A stretch of DNA of 64,000 nucleotides from Variovorax sp. PBL-H6 (GCF_901827155.1 NZ_LR594660.1:248001-312000); one strand, 5' to 3'; numbered from the stretch's first letter, positions 15,909-24,439 are shown. The notes: generated from the sequence alone by a model not told the origin. Numbers and translations: made by a program.

Positions 15909-16352
15909 ATGCTCGTTCGTCTCTTCCTTGCAATCGTCTCCTTTGCGGCACATGCTGCCGCCGCAATGGTTGTACTTGCCGTCTACCACTGGCTCGGCAC
16001 CCCCGTCGAAGCGACGCCATATGACGTCATGACGCTCGAGAGCCAAATGGTCGCAGTCGCCGGCGTCATCGGCATGTTCCACGGCTACACCTTCCCGGCG
16101 CTAGGCCGTAGTGCACTCAAAACTTCCATCGTACGGACAGCGACCGCCCAGGTGGCCGGTTGGTCGTGGTGTCTCGTCGCTGCCGGCGGCATTGCAGTCG
16201 GTTTCCTGTCCGACCTTCCGGACGCGTTCGGCTCTGCCGGCTTGTGCATCGCCGCCGGCGTCGTATGGCACATCCTTGCCTGCAGGGGAAGTCGCAAGTT
16301 CGAGCGCCTGCTCGCGCAGCGCGGCGCTGTGATGTTCTCGCTCGCAACGTAA
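15909..16352 (+). CDS. Unknown four-TM membrane protein, 147 aa
   Basis: Hydrophobic segments at about 4-26, 45-62, 75-97 and 105-122, with a short basic C-terminus. No family recognised. AAAAGGA lies about nine bases before ATG 15909. It is a single-gene unit between the FtsH-like gene and the pilus operon, with its own promoter and terminator. Confidence 0.65.
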   Translation: MLVRLFLAIVSFAAHAAAAMVVLAVYHWLGTPVEATPYDVMTLESQMVAVAGVIGMFHGYTFPALGRSALKTSIVRTATAQVAGWSWCLVAAGGIAVGFLSDLPDAFGSAGLCIAAGVVWHILACRGSRKFERLLAQRGAVMFSLAT

Positions 16353-16357
16353 TTCTT

Positions 16358-16384
16358 AAGCCACCTCCCTGGAGGTGGCTTTCT
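16358..16384 (+). terminator. Rho-independent terminator
   Basis: AAGCCACCTCC/GGAGGTGGCTT stem followed by TTC; the symmetric arms could work in both directions. Confidence 0.8.
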
Positions 16385-16464
16385 GCTTGGTGTGCGGTGG
16401 GCATAGGTGGCTTGTGACTTCGGTCACGCCATGCAATCCAAAAGCACATAACGATATAAATGTA

Positions 16465-16485
16465 TAAAAGTTTTAGCCTACACCT
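16465..16485 (+). promoter_or_regulatory. Promoter region of the pilus operon
   Basis: An unusually AT-rich stretch (16436-16492) contains ATAAAAGTTTTAGCC followed by TACACC. This matches the CTAAA-to-TAYAC spacing of the shared motif. About 80 bases separate it from the pilin ATG. Confidence 0.45.
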
Positions 16486-16564
16486 TTTATACCGTCGGCG
16501 ACGTGGCCCCGCTCAGTGAGCCCGCCGCCCGGGAACTCATCCTAAACTACTTCACACCACTGCA

Positions 16565-17020
16565 ATGCGCAAACAAGTCCTCGCCGTCCTGGCCGCCACC
16601 CTCCTCGGTTCGTCCGCCTTCGCGGCCGACAACGCCAACGTTCAAGTCCTGGCGAACGTGCAGGGCACCTGCAAGTTCCTGGCGGCCCCTGACGTCAACT
16701 TCGGCACGCTAGACCCGGGCGCCGGCGGCGACGTTAACGCCAAGACGGACGTGAGCTTCTGGTGCACGAAGGGTGCCAACTACACGCTGAACGTCGGCAA
16801 CGGCGCGAACTTCGACTCCGCCACCACGGCTCGTCGCATGAAGAGCGCCACCGGCGACTACATCAAGTACGAGCTGAGCCCCGTGAACGCCTCGGGCATC
16901 GGCACCGGCCGCAGCACGCCGCTGACGTTCTCGATGAACGCCCTGCTGCGCGGCTCGGACTACATCGACGCGACCGTCGGCGAGTACCAGGACACAGTCC
17001 AGCTGACCGTCACCCCGTAA
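16565..17020 (+). CDS. Spore coat U-domain (SCPU) pilin subunit
   Basis: 151 aa. A clean Sec signal (MRKQVLAVLAATLLG...AFA) is cleaved before ADNANVQV. The mature part is a single beta-rich SCPU domain with two cysteines (GTCKF, FWCTK) forming the family disulfide and ends QLTVTP. Such proteins are the major or minor subunits of archaic (Csu-type) chaperone-usher pili. It heads a subunit, chaperone, usher, subunit order. The mature sequence is small and simple, as expected of a shaft subunit. Confidence 0.85.
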   Translation: MRKQVLAVLAATLLGSSAFAADNANVQVLANVQGTCKFLAAPDVNFGTLDPGAGGDVNAKTDVSFWCTKGANYTLNVGNGANFDSATTARRMKSATGDYIKYELSPVNASGIGTGRSTPLTFSMNALLRGSDYIDATVGEYQDTVQLTVTP

Positions 17021-17058
17021 ACACCCCGCGCGGCACGCTGCTGCATTCCCACCCAAAA

Positions 17059-17080
17059 GGAGGCCTCGGCCTCCCTTAGT
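17059..17080 (+). terminator. Hairpin between pilin and chaperone
   Basis: GGAGGCC/GGCCTCC stem with a two-base loop and only a weak T run (CCTTAG). It may partly terminate after the pilin, letting subunit message exceed chaperone and usher message. Confidence 0.45.
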
Positions 17081-17116
17081 CATTTCGCGGCACGGGGCCA
17101 CTTTCAGTCGTCGCGC

Positions 17117-17148
17117 GCATAAAGCCGGCTCCCTATCCAAGTAAGGCC
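17117..17148 (+). promoter_or_regulatory. Possible internal promoter before the chaperone gene
   Basis: ATAAAGCC, then CTATCC at 17131-17136, then AAGGCCGC at 17141-17148. The spacing equals the shared motif, though the -10-like box is divergent. Confidence 0.4.
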
Positions 17149-17183
17149 GCTTTTTGGGGCCTCTTCCAAAGGACCGCTTTTCC

Positions 17184-17891
17184 ATGAAGAAACTACTTGC
17201 TCCCCTCCTGTTGGCCATTGCTGCCTCCAGTGCATTCGCCGGCCAGTTCACCGTTGCGCCGCTACGCATGGACCTGACCGACAAGGCCCCAGCCGGCTCG
17301 GTGTCGGTGACGAACGACGACGCCGAACCGCTGCGCCTGAAGGTGAGCGCTGTGCGATGGAAGCAAAGCGCCGAAGGTGTGGACAGCTACGAGCCCACCG
17401 ACGACGTGGCGTTCTTCCCGATGGAGGTGGAGGTCGCTCCAGGCGCGAAGCGTGTCGTTCGGGCGCGCATCAAGCGGCCCGCAGGCACCGCGGAGACAGC
17501 GTATCGCCTGTTCCTGGAGGAAATTCCCTCTGCCGCTGGCCGCGTCGGGGCTTCGCGACTTTCGGTGGCGGTCAAGTTTGGCGTCGCAGTGTGGCACAGG
17601 CCCGCGACCGAAACTCTGGCCCTGAGCTTCAAGCCGGAATCATTCAAGGACGGGCAAGGCCAGGGTTGGGTTGTCAACAATGGCAACGCGCACGTCCGCC
17701 TGACGAGCCTGGCAGCGGACCAGGTGTCCTTCGGCGAACTGAATCCTTGGTATCTGCTGCCGGGTGCCGCCCGCAAGGTCGAATTCAAGACAGCCGGCCC
17801 AGCCTGCAGTGCCGCAAGCCTGGCGCTGGTGGCAGAGACCGAGGAAGGCAACCTGCCGACGGCTCTACAGGGTCCGCTCTGCGCGGACTGA
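17184..17891 (+). CDS. Periplasmic pilus chaperone (FimC/CsuC-like)
   Basis: 235 aa. Signal peptide of about 19 aa (MKKLLAPLLLAIAASSAFA), then two Ig-like beta domains. The N-terminal domain has the family 'V.V.N....P..L...' pattern, the R-x-x-R-I-K segment near residue 95 and the YRLFLEEIP strand motif that caps subunits. Two C-terminal cysteines (PACSA, PLCAD) probably pair. It folds pilin subunits and delivers them to the usher. ATG 17184 with AAAGGA upstream. The usher starts four bases after its stop. Confidence 0.88.
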   Translation: MKKLLAPLLLAIAASSAFAGQFTVAPLRMDLTDKAPAGSVSVTNDDAEPLRLKVSAVRWKQSAEGVDSYEPTDDVAFFPMEVEVAPGAKRVVRARIKRPAGTAETAYRLFLEEIPSAAGRVGASRLSVAVKFGVAVWHRPATETLALSFKPESFKDGQGQGWVVNNGNAHVRLTSLAADQVSFGELNPWYLLPGAARKVEFKTAGPACSAASLALVAETEEGNLPTALQGPLCAD

Positions 17892-17894
17892 TGT

Positions 17895-20129
17895 GTGCGC
17901 AGGGGGCTGACGGTGGCGGCACTCGTGCTGCTCCATGCGGGGGTGCGCGCCGAGGTCGCACTGCTCGATGTCGTGCTGAACGACTCGCCGCGCGGCAACT
18001 TCAACTTTGTCTTCGACAAGGGGGAATACTTCGTCGCGCGCTCGGAGCTCGCCAAGCTTGGCATCAAGACCGTCGGCCCCGAAAGCACCGTAGATGGCCA
18101 AGTCGTGCTTCCTCTGACCGGGCTCGAGGGCGTCGAGGCGGTCATCGACGAAAGCGCCCTGGAAGTTCGGCTCACTGCTGACACGGCGCGTCTAGGCACC
18201 CAGGAGATTTCGCTTGCGAGCGTCAGCCCGTACGGGCTCACCCCGGCTGAGACGAGCTTCATCGGCAACTTTCGCGTCGCGACGGACACGGTCAAGCCGG
18301 GAAGCCCCTTGTTCTATTCGGAGAACTCGTTTCGCCATCAAGCATGGCTGATGCAGGCCAACCTGTACTCCGAGGACAACACTTGGCGCTCCAGCCTGCT
18401 GCGGTTCAGTCGGGACTTCCCAAGCCAGATGCAGCGCTTGAGCATCGGCGATGTACCCAATGACGGCTATGCCGGACGAGCCATGCGCGGCGTTTGGTTC
18501 GGGCGCGCCTTCGAGATGAAGCCGTACTTCCAGCGGGTGCCAGGCCTTGCCTTTACGGCCGAGGCGGCCGTGCCCGCGATGGCCGATGTCTACGTGGACG
18601 GAATCCGGGTGCGCAGCGTCGCGGTCAAACCCGGACCTTTGTCGATGTCCGACCTCAACGTCGGCGCAGGGCTCCATGCGACGGAGGTCGTGCTGCGTGA
18701 CCGCGCAGGAAACGTGCTGTCCCGCTTCACGGACCAGCGCTACCTGCCAAGCGAGGGGCTCGCGGAGGGCGTTTCTGATTATGCGGTGTCGGCCGGCGAA
18801 ACCTCGGGTGGCGTCGGTGCGGGGCCTTCGTGGGGCTACAACCTGCGGTATGCCCGCGGGCTCAGTCCAGCGCTGACGCTTGGCGGGTTCGCCCAGGGGA
18901 CAGCAGGCGGAGCGCATTACACCGGCGGCCAGGTCACGGCGGTCCTCGGCCAGTTCGGCAGCTTATCCGCGCAGCTGACACAGGCGAGCGGTGTCGCGCA
19001 CGGCCAGGGCTTGGTCGCCGCCTTCGTCCGTCAATCCAAGCACGGCAGTGTGCAATTCCAAGCCGAGCGCTACTCGCGGGGCTTCTACGGCGAAGCTGTC
19101 ACCGACCCAGGGGTGCGGGGCGCCGCGCGCTACAGCGCCACCTACCAGGCCACGGCTGCCGCTGGCGTGGTGTTCGCGCTCACCGGGGCCAAGGTCGAAC
19201 GGATGGACGGCAAGGGGAGCCAAAGCCTGTCTTTCAGCGTTTCAAAGCGGTGGGGCGCCCTGAATGTCACGCTGCGAGGGACCACCGGGCACGGACCGGA
19301 CGTGTCACCAGGCGTGGCCGTCTCCCTGAGCTACGACCTGGGTCTGAACCAATCGTCCGGTGCCTACGTCTCGGCCTCCCGCGGGCAGGTGGTCTCTGGC
19401 GCCGACTACTCAAGCGTCGGCTCGCGACAGCGCGGTCTCGGGTACCGCCTTGCCACCCAGCGGGTCGGTGACCAACAGGACGTGCGTGCCAGTGGCCAGT
19501 ACCTCCACGAGCGGTTCAGCACTTCCTTCTCTGCCGATGCCTCGGAACGAACCGGGCAAGCGGGGGTTTCGGTGGCGAGCACGGTGGCCTGGACTCGGGG
19601 GGACGGATTGCGCATAACGCGGCCCATCGACGGTGCGTTCGCGGTGGTCGACGCGAAGTTGCCTGGTGTCAAGGTCATGATGGACAACCAGTACATGGGT
19701 CGCACCGGAGATGATGGTCGTCTCCTGGTGCCATACCTTACGAGTTGGGCCCAGCATGGCCTCACCCTGGACGAACAGAACATTCCCCTGGACTATGCAG
19801 TCGAGTCCCTGCAGAGGAACGTCTCTTTGCCGGACAAGGCTGGCGTCCTGCTGGATTTCAAGGTGCACCTTGCTCAAGCCCTCTCCGGAAGGCTGGTGTC
19901 CGCCGACGGCGTGGCCTTGGGCAGCCATCGGGTTTCGCTTGCCAGCCCTTCGGACACGCTCCGGCTGGTCACGAGCAAGGACGGCACCTTTTACACAGAT
20001 GAAGGACCGCCGGGCCTTTATGAAGGCGGTCTTGTGGTGGACGGCCGGCCCTGCCAAGTATCCGTGCGCATCCCGGAACGAAAAACAGCTTTTCTGGAGA
20101 TTGGGGATGTCCCTTGTACGAGCCCTTAG
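17895..20129 (+). CDS. Outer-membrane usher (FimD/PapC family)
   Basis: 744 aa. GTG at 17895 begins a signal peptide ending VRA. The N-terminal domain binds chaperone-subunit complexes. The long middle has alternating beta strands of the 24-stranded pore and the conserved 'SIGDVPNDGYAGRAMRG' and 'ADVYVDG' segments. The C-terminal plug and Ig-like domain end with a Cys-containing tail (PCQVSV, VPCTSP). It is about 50-100 aa shorter than classical FimD, normal for archaic ushers. It is the export pore and assembly platform for the pilus. Confidence 0.92.
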   Translation: MRRGLTVAALVLLHAGVRAEVALLDVVLNDSPRGNFNFVFDKGEYFVARSELAKLGIKTVGPESTVDGQVVLPLTGLEGVEAVIDESALEVRLTADTARLGTQEISLASVSPYGLTPAETSFIGNFRVATDTVKPGSPLFYSENSFRHQAWLMQANLYSEDNTWRSSLLRFSRDFPSQMQRLSIGDVPNDGYAGRAMRGVWFGRAFEMKPYFQRVPGLAFTAEAAVPAMADVYVDGIRVRSVAVKPGPLSMSDLNVGAGLHATEVVLRDRAGNVLSRFTDQRYLPSEGLAEGVSDYAVSAGETSGGVGAGPSWGYNLRYARGLSPALTLGGFAQGTAGGAHYTGGQVTAVLGQFGSLSAQLTQASGVAHGQGLVAAFVRQSKHGSVQFQAERYSRGFYGEAVTDPGVRGAARYSATYQATAAAGVVFALTGAKVERMDGKGSQSLSFSVSKRWGALNVTLRGTTGHGPDVSPGVAVSLSYDLGLNQSSGAYVSASRGQVVSGADYSSVGSRQRGLGYRLATQRVGDQQDVRASGQYLHERFSTSFSADASERTGQAGVSVASTVAWTRGDGLRITRPIDGAFAVVDAKLPGVKVMMDNQYMGRTGDDGRLLVPYLTSWAQHGLTLDEQNIPLDYAVESLQRNVSLPDKAGVLLDFKVHLAQALSGRLVSADGVALGSHRVSLASPSDTLRLVTSKDGTFYTDEGPPGLYEGGLVVDGRPCQVSVRIPERKTAFLEIGDVPCTSP

Positions 20130-20574
20130 CCTGGCACTGCTTTGCCTGGTCTCTTGGCCGGCGCACGCTCTGCTTGGGCTGGAGATGGGCTGCTCAGTCA
20201 GCACCCGCCCACTGCAGTTTGGCAGCTACGAGGCGACAAGCGCGCAGCCCCTGAAAACCTCATCGTCGCTCAACGTCCGGTGCCTGGCGGGAGCACTGGT
20301 GAACGTCAGCTTCGGACCATCAGAGACATCCGGGAGCATCGCGACTCGCAAGATGAAGCACACCAGCAAGGCCGACACGCTGAGCTACAACATCTACTCC
20401 GACAGCAGCTACTCGCGCGTGTGGGGCACGGTCGCGTCGCGCCAGTCGGTGCCGGTCGTCCTTTCGCTGCTGCTCCTGGGGCGCGACATTCCCGTCTTCG
20501 CCAGCATTGCGCCTGGCCAGGACGTGTCGGGCGGCCAATACCATGACGGCGTGACCGTCTACATCGAACCCTGA
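20107..20574 (+). CDS. Second SCPU-domain subunit, probable tip or adaptor
   Basis: 155 aa. ATG 20107 lies inside the end of the usher gene (23-base overlap), with GGAGA upstream. Signal peptide to about ALG. It has two cysteines (MGCSVS, NVRCLA), a typical beta-rich SCPU domain, and ends VTVYIEP. It differs strongly from the 16565 subunit, so it is likely a different component of the pilus. It is translationally coupled to the usher and ends at a strong terminator. Confidence 0.82.
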   Translation: MSLVRALSLALLCLVSWPAHALLGLEMGCSVSTRPLQFGSYEATSAQPLKTSSSLNVRCLAGALVNVSFGPSETSGSIATRKMKHTSKADTLSYNIYSDSSYSRVWGTVASRQSVPVVLSLLLLGRDIPVFASIAPGQDVSGGQYHDGVTVYIEP

Positions 20575-20582
20575 GCACAAGA

Positions 20583-20608
20583 AAAAGCCCCGCGGGAGCG
20601 GGGCTTTT
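20583..20608. terminator. Bidirectional terminator between convergent genes
   Basis: AAAAGCCCCG/CGGGGCTTTT: A-run and T-run on either side serve both the pilus operon and the minus-strand HD gene. Confidence 0.9.
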
Positions 20609-20616
20609 GGGCAGAA

Positions 20617-21147
20617 TCACCAGTTGAGTGCCCGGCACAGTCGCGCGTAGGCCTCGGGATACGCGGCGCTGAACAGGCCGTAATACATCGGCATTTCCTT
20701 GCGATACATCGGGAGGAACTCGAGTTTGCCTTCCTCGACGCACGCCTCGACGTTGGCCAAGCGGTCCAGCAGCTTCAGCGGCACGTATTGCGGATTGTGC
20801 TGCAGCTTCCCGACGATGTCTTCGTTGCGCTCGCGTCGGGTTTCCCCAAAGCCAGAGACGCAGTCGACCATGTCGCCAATGTCCACGCCGAACGACTGCG
20901 CAAGCTCTTCCTGGGTCACCGCGGTGTCTTCCAGTGTGTCGTGCAGGTATGCGCCGACGCGAAAGAAGTTGGGCAGCTTGTAGAAGCGCACCAGGGCCTC
21001 AACGCGGTCCAGGTGGCCTTCCACGTAAGACTTGTCGCCGTACACCTGGTCGCCGTGTGCCTTGATGGCGAAGGCCCTGGCCGCGACGACTGCCTCCTCG
21101 GGAACAGGGGCATCGAAGCGTAGATGGTTGAAAGCAGAAGTAGTCAT
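20617..21147 (-). CDS. HD-domain hydrolase resembling small alarmone hydrolases
   Basis: 176 aa. The HD metal set is visible: H31 (KAHGDQ), H69-D70 with E73-D74 (LHDTLEDT), and D128 in LLDRLANVE. The H-D-x-x-E-D arrangement plus 'AxxxHxxQ' and 'K-L-x-D-R-x-x-N' are hallmarks of SpoT-hydrolase/MESH1-type enzymes that cleave 3'-diphosphate from (p)ppGpp. No synthetase domain is present. It could lower alarmone levels during replicon growth or counter an alarmone-based toxin; other HD substrates are possible. The start sits directly against a large palindrome. Confidence 0.72.
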   Translation of the reverse strand: MTTSAFNHLRFDAPVPEEAVVAARAFAIKAHGDQVYGDKSYVEGHLDRVEALVRFYKLPNFFRVGAYLHDTLEDTAVTQEELAQSFGVDIGDMVDCVSGFGETRRERNEDIVGKLQHNPQYVPLKLLDRLANVEACVEEGKLEFLPMYRKEMPMYYGLFSAAYPEAYARLCRALNW

Positions 21148-21184
21148 GGCCTATACCTCAGAGTTTACTTGTGAGGTATAGGCC
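21148..21184 (-). promoter_or_regulatory. Palindromic operator or hairpin at the HD gene start
   Basis: GGCCTATACCTCA (21148-21160) and TGAGGTATAGGCC (21172-21184) are perfect 13-base arms around 11 bases. On the minus strand the first arm contains the -10-like CTATACC and the second contains the TGAGG ribosome site, ending one base from the ATG. Confidence 0.7.
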
Positions 21185-21222
21185 ACGAGGGTCAAAGAGG
21201 GCTGTCGGCCCTCTTTCTGGGC

Positions 21223-22392
21223 TCAAAGGTAGACGTCGAGGAGGTCGCCGGCAACAGAGCGCGCGGCTTCCTCGGTGATTTCGTCCGCGCGCAGCTTCTC
21301 GGCTGCGTCGATGGCGATAAAGCGCACATGCAGGTCTCCGCTCATCAGAGCCTCGAGGTCACGGGCATCGTCGTAGCCGATGAACTCCGACAGCACCGTG
21401 GGGGCGAGGTCCTCGCGGGAAAACGGCGAGCCGTCGTCTTCCGCGGCTTGGTCAACCAGCACCTGTAGCAGCGTCGCATTGAGAATGTCGCCAAGGCGCT
21501 CCGCCGGCACGCCGGCGCGGTAGAACTGGTTGACGATTTCTTTGGCGCTGCCTGCGCGAAGCGACGCGAGCACGATGTAGCCTTGCTCGGCGAGCTCGAC
21601 CACCATCTGCAGATGCTTGGCATCCCGCAACGGACGAGAGAACACGTAGACGTCGGCGTCCATGCGGGCGAGCGCTGCACCGTCGTCGGCCTTGTCGACC
21701 CAGATGACCTCTCGTCCTTGCTCGGCGAGTTCGTCTGCGGTGGCGCGCAGGGTCGTGCGGATGCCGGTACCGTGAACCAGGCACAGCCCGTCCGACTGCT
21801 CGGCGGCGTCCATCCACCGGTCGACCTGGGTAATGCCGAGGTCGTAGATGGACAGTGCGGGCTTCTTTGCCGGCAGCGCCGAGATTTCGTAGCCGTCAGC
21901 GTCACGGTCCTGCTGGGACGCGTCGAAGCGACGAACGGTGAGGAAGACCTCGGTGCCGTCGGAGAGGGCCACCACGCGCGAAACCTGGTTGTCCTGCTCC
22001 AGCTCGACGCCAAGCAGGTCACGCAGCGCCTTTGCGACGTCACCGGGGGCAGAGATGTTGAGCTGGCGTATTCCGCTACGGATGGTTGGGTCCAGCAGCG
22101 CGAGACGGGCGGTGCCCTCGGACTGCTCAAGGATGTAGGTCTGGCCGCCTTGCAGGGCGTTGCGCACCAGCGTCTCCGCAGCGCTGGTTGTCGCCAGGTG
22201 GGCCGGAGCTTGCGCGGGGTTCGGGGCTTGCTGGGGCTGCGCGGGGCGGCCGCTGCCCTCGCTGGCGTAGACGGCGCTCTCCACCATGTCCAGAACATCG
22301 GCGATTGACACGTTCACGCGGCAGCGCGCGAAGAGTTGAGCGCTCACCTGGTGAGCGAAAAGGTGGAGGCTGTCGTTCTGGGGATTGGGCAT
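21223..22392 (-). CDS. Degenerate type II/IV secretion ATPase-like protein
   Basis: 389 aa. I start at ATG 22392 (AGGAAG seven bases upstream) rather than at 22440. Residues 200-315 follow the order of PilB/GspE ATPase domains. The Walker A region reads HGTGIRTTL at 207-215, lacking the GKT/S lysine. Then comes a 'GREVIWVDKADD' strand in the Asp-box position and 'SRPLRDAKHLQ...GYIVLASLRAGSA' where active enzymes have 'GEIRDxETA...GHLVxSTLHA'. The nucleotide site therefore looks dead. The N-terminal half has no family I can name. It may be a regulatory or structural relative. Assignment is by pattern only. Confidence 0.5.
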   Translation of the reverse strand: MPNPQNDSLHLFAHQVSAQLFARCRVNVSIADVLDMVESAVYASEGSGRPAQPQQAPNPAQAPAHLATTSAAETLVRNALQGGQTYILEQSEGTARLALLDPTIRSGIRQLNISAPGDVAKALRDLLGVELEQDNQVSRVVALSDGTEVFLTVRRFDASQQDRDADGYEISALPAKKPALSIYDLGITQVDRWMDAAEQSDGLCLVHGTGIRTTLRATADELAEQGREVIWVDKADDGAALARMDADVYVFSRPLRDAKHLQMVVELAEQGYIVLASLRAGSAKEIVNQFYRAGVPAERLGDILNATLLQVLVDQAAEDDGSPFSREDLAPTVLSEFIGYDDARDLEALMSGDLHVRFIAIDAAEKLRADEITEEAARSVAGDLLDVYL

Positions 22393-22425
22393 GGGGCTTC
22401 CTGCTGATGGATGAAATGAACAGGG

Positions 22426-22460
22426 GTTTCCTGTGTCCATCGTGTAGAAAGCCCGTTTAG
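22426..22460 (-). promoter_or_regulatory. Shared-motif promoter
   Basis: On the minus strand CTAAACGG, then TACACG 14 bases from the start of CTAAA, then CAGGAAAC. It lies 35-70 bases before ATG 22392 and is one of the best complete examples. Confidence 0.6.
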
Positions 22461-22513
22461 CCCGGACTTACGGAAAACATTATCCGGAGAGCCCTGAAGC
22501 GCGCCTCAATCCC

Positions 22514-22912
22514 TTAGAGGAGTACGCCGGGCATCGTCACGACGTCGTGTTCGTCGAGCGCGTACAGGTCGCTTCCCTCGGCCCGGGCCAGGAGCCGCGC
22601 GGCGGCTGCCGCCGCCATTTCCAGTCGTCTCACGTGCCTCTCGTCGAGATGGGCCGACGGGGCGACGTTGAAGCCGCAAAGCGTGCCGTACAGCCGCCCG
22701 TCTGGGAGTTGGACAGGAACTCTAATGTGCACACCAACGCCGTGAACGACGGCGCAGACCTGGCGGAGCACGCGGTTGCCGCCCACGGACTCGGCGACAA
22801 AGAGGACCTCGAGCTTGAGCTGGTCGCGAACAATCTTGAGCAGGTCGGAAATGGAACGTTGGAGGTGCGCGCCGCCGTCGTCAGCAGCGGTGATGGTGGC
22901 AATGGGAGACAT
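22514..22912 (-). CDS. Single GAF-domain protein
   Basis: 132 aa, essentially one GAF domain. It has 'ISDLLKIVRDQLKLEVLFVAE' and the late strand motif 'GRLYGTLCGFN' followed by 'LDERHVRRLEMAAAAAARLL', typical of phytochrome/diguanylate-cyclase-associated GAF sensors. No output domain is fused, so it may bind a small molecule and act on a partner. Start ATG 22912. The upstream 300 bases hold no gene. Confidence 0.75.
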   Translation of the reverse strand: MSPIATITAADDGGAHLQRSISDLLKIVRDQLKLEVLFVAESVGGNRVLRQVCAVVHGVGVHIRVPVQLPDGRLYGTLCGFNVAPSAHLDERHVRRLEMAAAAAARLLARAEGSDLYALDEHDVVTMPGVLL

Positions 22913-23183
22913 CAGCGAAGAAGCGGCCAGGCCATGGCCTGGCTAAGGAAAGAAATGCACGTGGCACTACCCCGCAGGCGCAGTGACCATCGTGGGGGAA
23001 AAAGAGGCCCGCCGCGAGGCGAGCCGAACCTTGATAACCCCTTGAACAACCCCTAAGGACTGTAGGAGGATTTTCCCCTGAACAAGGCCCCCCGCAGAAG
23101 CGAAGAATTCGGCACTTCGGCGGCTTTTCAAAACACGCCGGCGGGCGTTCGCACCCGAAAGTAGTCATGGCGGTCGCGTTGAC
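22913..23183. other. Intergenic stretch, no gene seen
   Basis: Contains purine- and pyrimidine-rich runs and minus-strand GGGGTTATCAAGG near 23035 as a possible promoter for the GAF gene. No open frame has a ribosome site or protein-like composition. Confidence 0.5.
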
Positions 23184-23211
23184 GAAAAAGCAGCGCCTGG
23201 AGGGCGCTGCT
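23184..23211 (-). terminator. Terminator of the 23218-23976 gene
   Basis: AGCAGCGCC/GGCGCTGCT stem; on the minus strand it is followed by TTTTTCG. Confidence 0.85.
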
Positions 23212-23217
23212 GAAGAA

Positions 23218-23976
23218 TTAACGATAGAACTTCCCGACCGTCCGGCTGCCCGCAAAGGCAGGCGCCTTGGCGCGGCGGATGCCGTTGGTCCGCTCGTAGT
23301 CGTCATCTCCGAGGGGACCAAAGGTGTCCTTGATGTAGCTGCCGCCGCCCCCCGCATGTTCCCGGCCGGCGTCCTCGTGGTATTCGTCGTTGCCATGGAA
23401 GGAGCCGCCAGAGCCGCGCGTCCATTTGACCTTCGCCAGCAGCCCGAGGAAGGCCCGGCCCATGTACGACTGGCGCGCTTCCTCGCACGCGTTCTTGTTT
23501 TCGTACACGTTCCACTTCGCGGTGCGGCTTTCGTCCACCAGCGTGATGGATGCCTCGTTGCCAGCATAGAACTGGCGTGCGTCCGACTTCACCGGCGCAA
23601 AGCTCTTCGCCTTTGGCGTGGCGAGCTTCACCTTGCCGGTAGCTTCATCATTCACGAGGAGCGCGGTCTTGACGTTCCATTCCGAGACGACCTTGAACTC
23701 ATAGCGTTCGGCCTGGTAGGTGCCCCCGCCCCCGAAGTAGCCATAGCCCGCAGAGCGCTTTTCGTCGGTGGCGTGGATTTCAGCCCAGACCGCCTTTTCC
23801 CAGTCCACATTGCGCTTGCCCTTCTGGGCGGCTTTCACACGCTCGTGCACTCGCTTGGCGAGTTCGAAGTCCGCGGCGATGGCCTTGTTGTACGCCTCGC
23901 GCAGGTCTTTCTTGAAGCCAGCCCAGGCGGCCGACGGGATGACGACCTCACCCTTTTCCCACTCTCTTCTACCCAT
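23218..23976 (-). CDS. Unknown protein, 252 aa
   Basis: ATG 23976 is chosen because AAAGGA lies six bases upstream; the frame extends further without support. Soluble, basic, with many aromatic and Gly residues. A central Gly-rich loop (GYGYFGGGGTY) and a C-terminal Gly/His-rich stretch (GGSFHGNDEYHEDAGREHAG) stand out. No family recognised. The C-terminal third looks like a flexible tail. A CTACAC box occurs on the minus strand about 40 bases upstream. Confidence 0.6.
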   Translation of the reverse strand: MGRREWEKGEVVIPSAAWAGFKKDLREAYNKAIAADFELAKRVHERVKAAQKGKRNVDWEKAVWAEIHATDEKRSAGYGYFGGGGTYQAERYEFKVVSEWNVKTALLVNDEATGKVKLATPKAKSFAPVKSDARQFYAGNEASITLVDESRTAKWNVYENKNACEEARQSYMGRAFLGLLAKVKWTRGSGGSFHGNDEYHEDAGREHAGGGGSYIKDTFGPLGDDDYERTNGIRRAKAPAFAGSRTVGKFYR

Positions 23977-24091
23977 GATGTCCTTTCGTTGAAATTTACG
24001 GCCGTCAGGCCACACGAGATGTGTAGTGACGGACCGAAGACCTGAACGAACAACGGAGGCATTTAGAACGGCAGGCGGGAGGCCGAGCGCC

Positions 24092-24361
24092 TCAGCTGGG
24101 CGACTGAGGGGACACCGGCAAGACGCCCTCGTCTTCCAGGAGGCGCTCGACAGTTGGAATCAGCTGCAGCCATTCCGGCCCGGTTCGCTTGATGGCTTCC
24201 GCTAGCGTGTAGTCGAACTCGGCCAGCCAGTCGGCTCGATTAAGGACCAATGCCACGGCCACCTTCTCGCCTGTGGACTGAACGGTCCAGGCTGCATGGC
24301 CGCCGCGCGCTGCATCCCTGGCCCTTGCGAGAAGGTGCCGAAGTTCCGCGTTGTCTTCCAT
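24092..24361 (-). CDS. Unknown small protein, 89 aa
   Basis: ATG 24361 with AAAGGTC upstream. Soluble and mostly helical, with the pattern 'EKVAVALVLNRADWLAEFDYTLAEAI'. No family recognised. On the minus strand GTAAAG...TACCCC about 45 bases upstream resembles the shared promoter layout. Confidence 0.6.
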   Translation of the reverse strand: MEDNAELRHLLARARDAARGGHAAWTVQSTGEKVAVALVLNRADWLAEFDYTLAEAIKRTGPEWLQLIPTVERLLEDEGVLPVSPQSPS

Positions 24362-24439
24362 GATGTGACCTTTTCGAGGTTGAGGTCTGCGTGGGGGTAC
24401 AGGCCCAACTTTACTGCCGCGCGGGTTGCCGGCGGTCAG

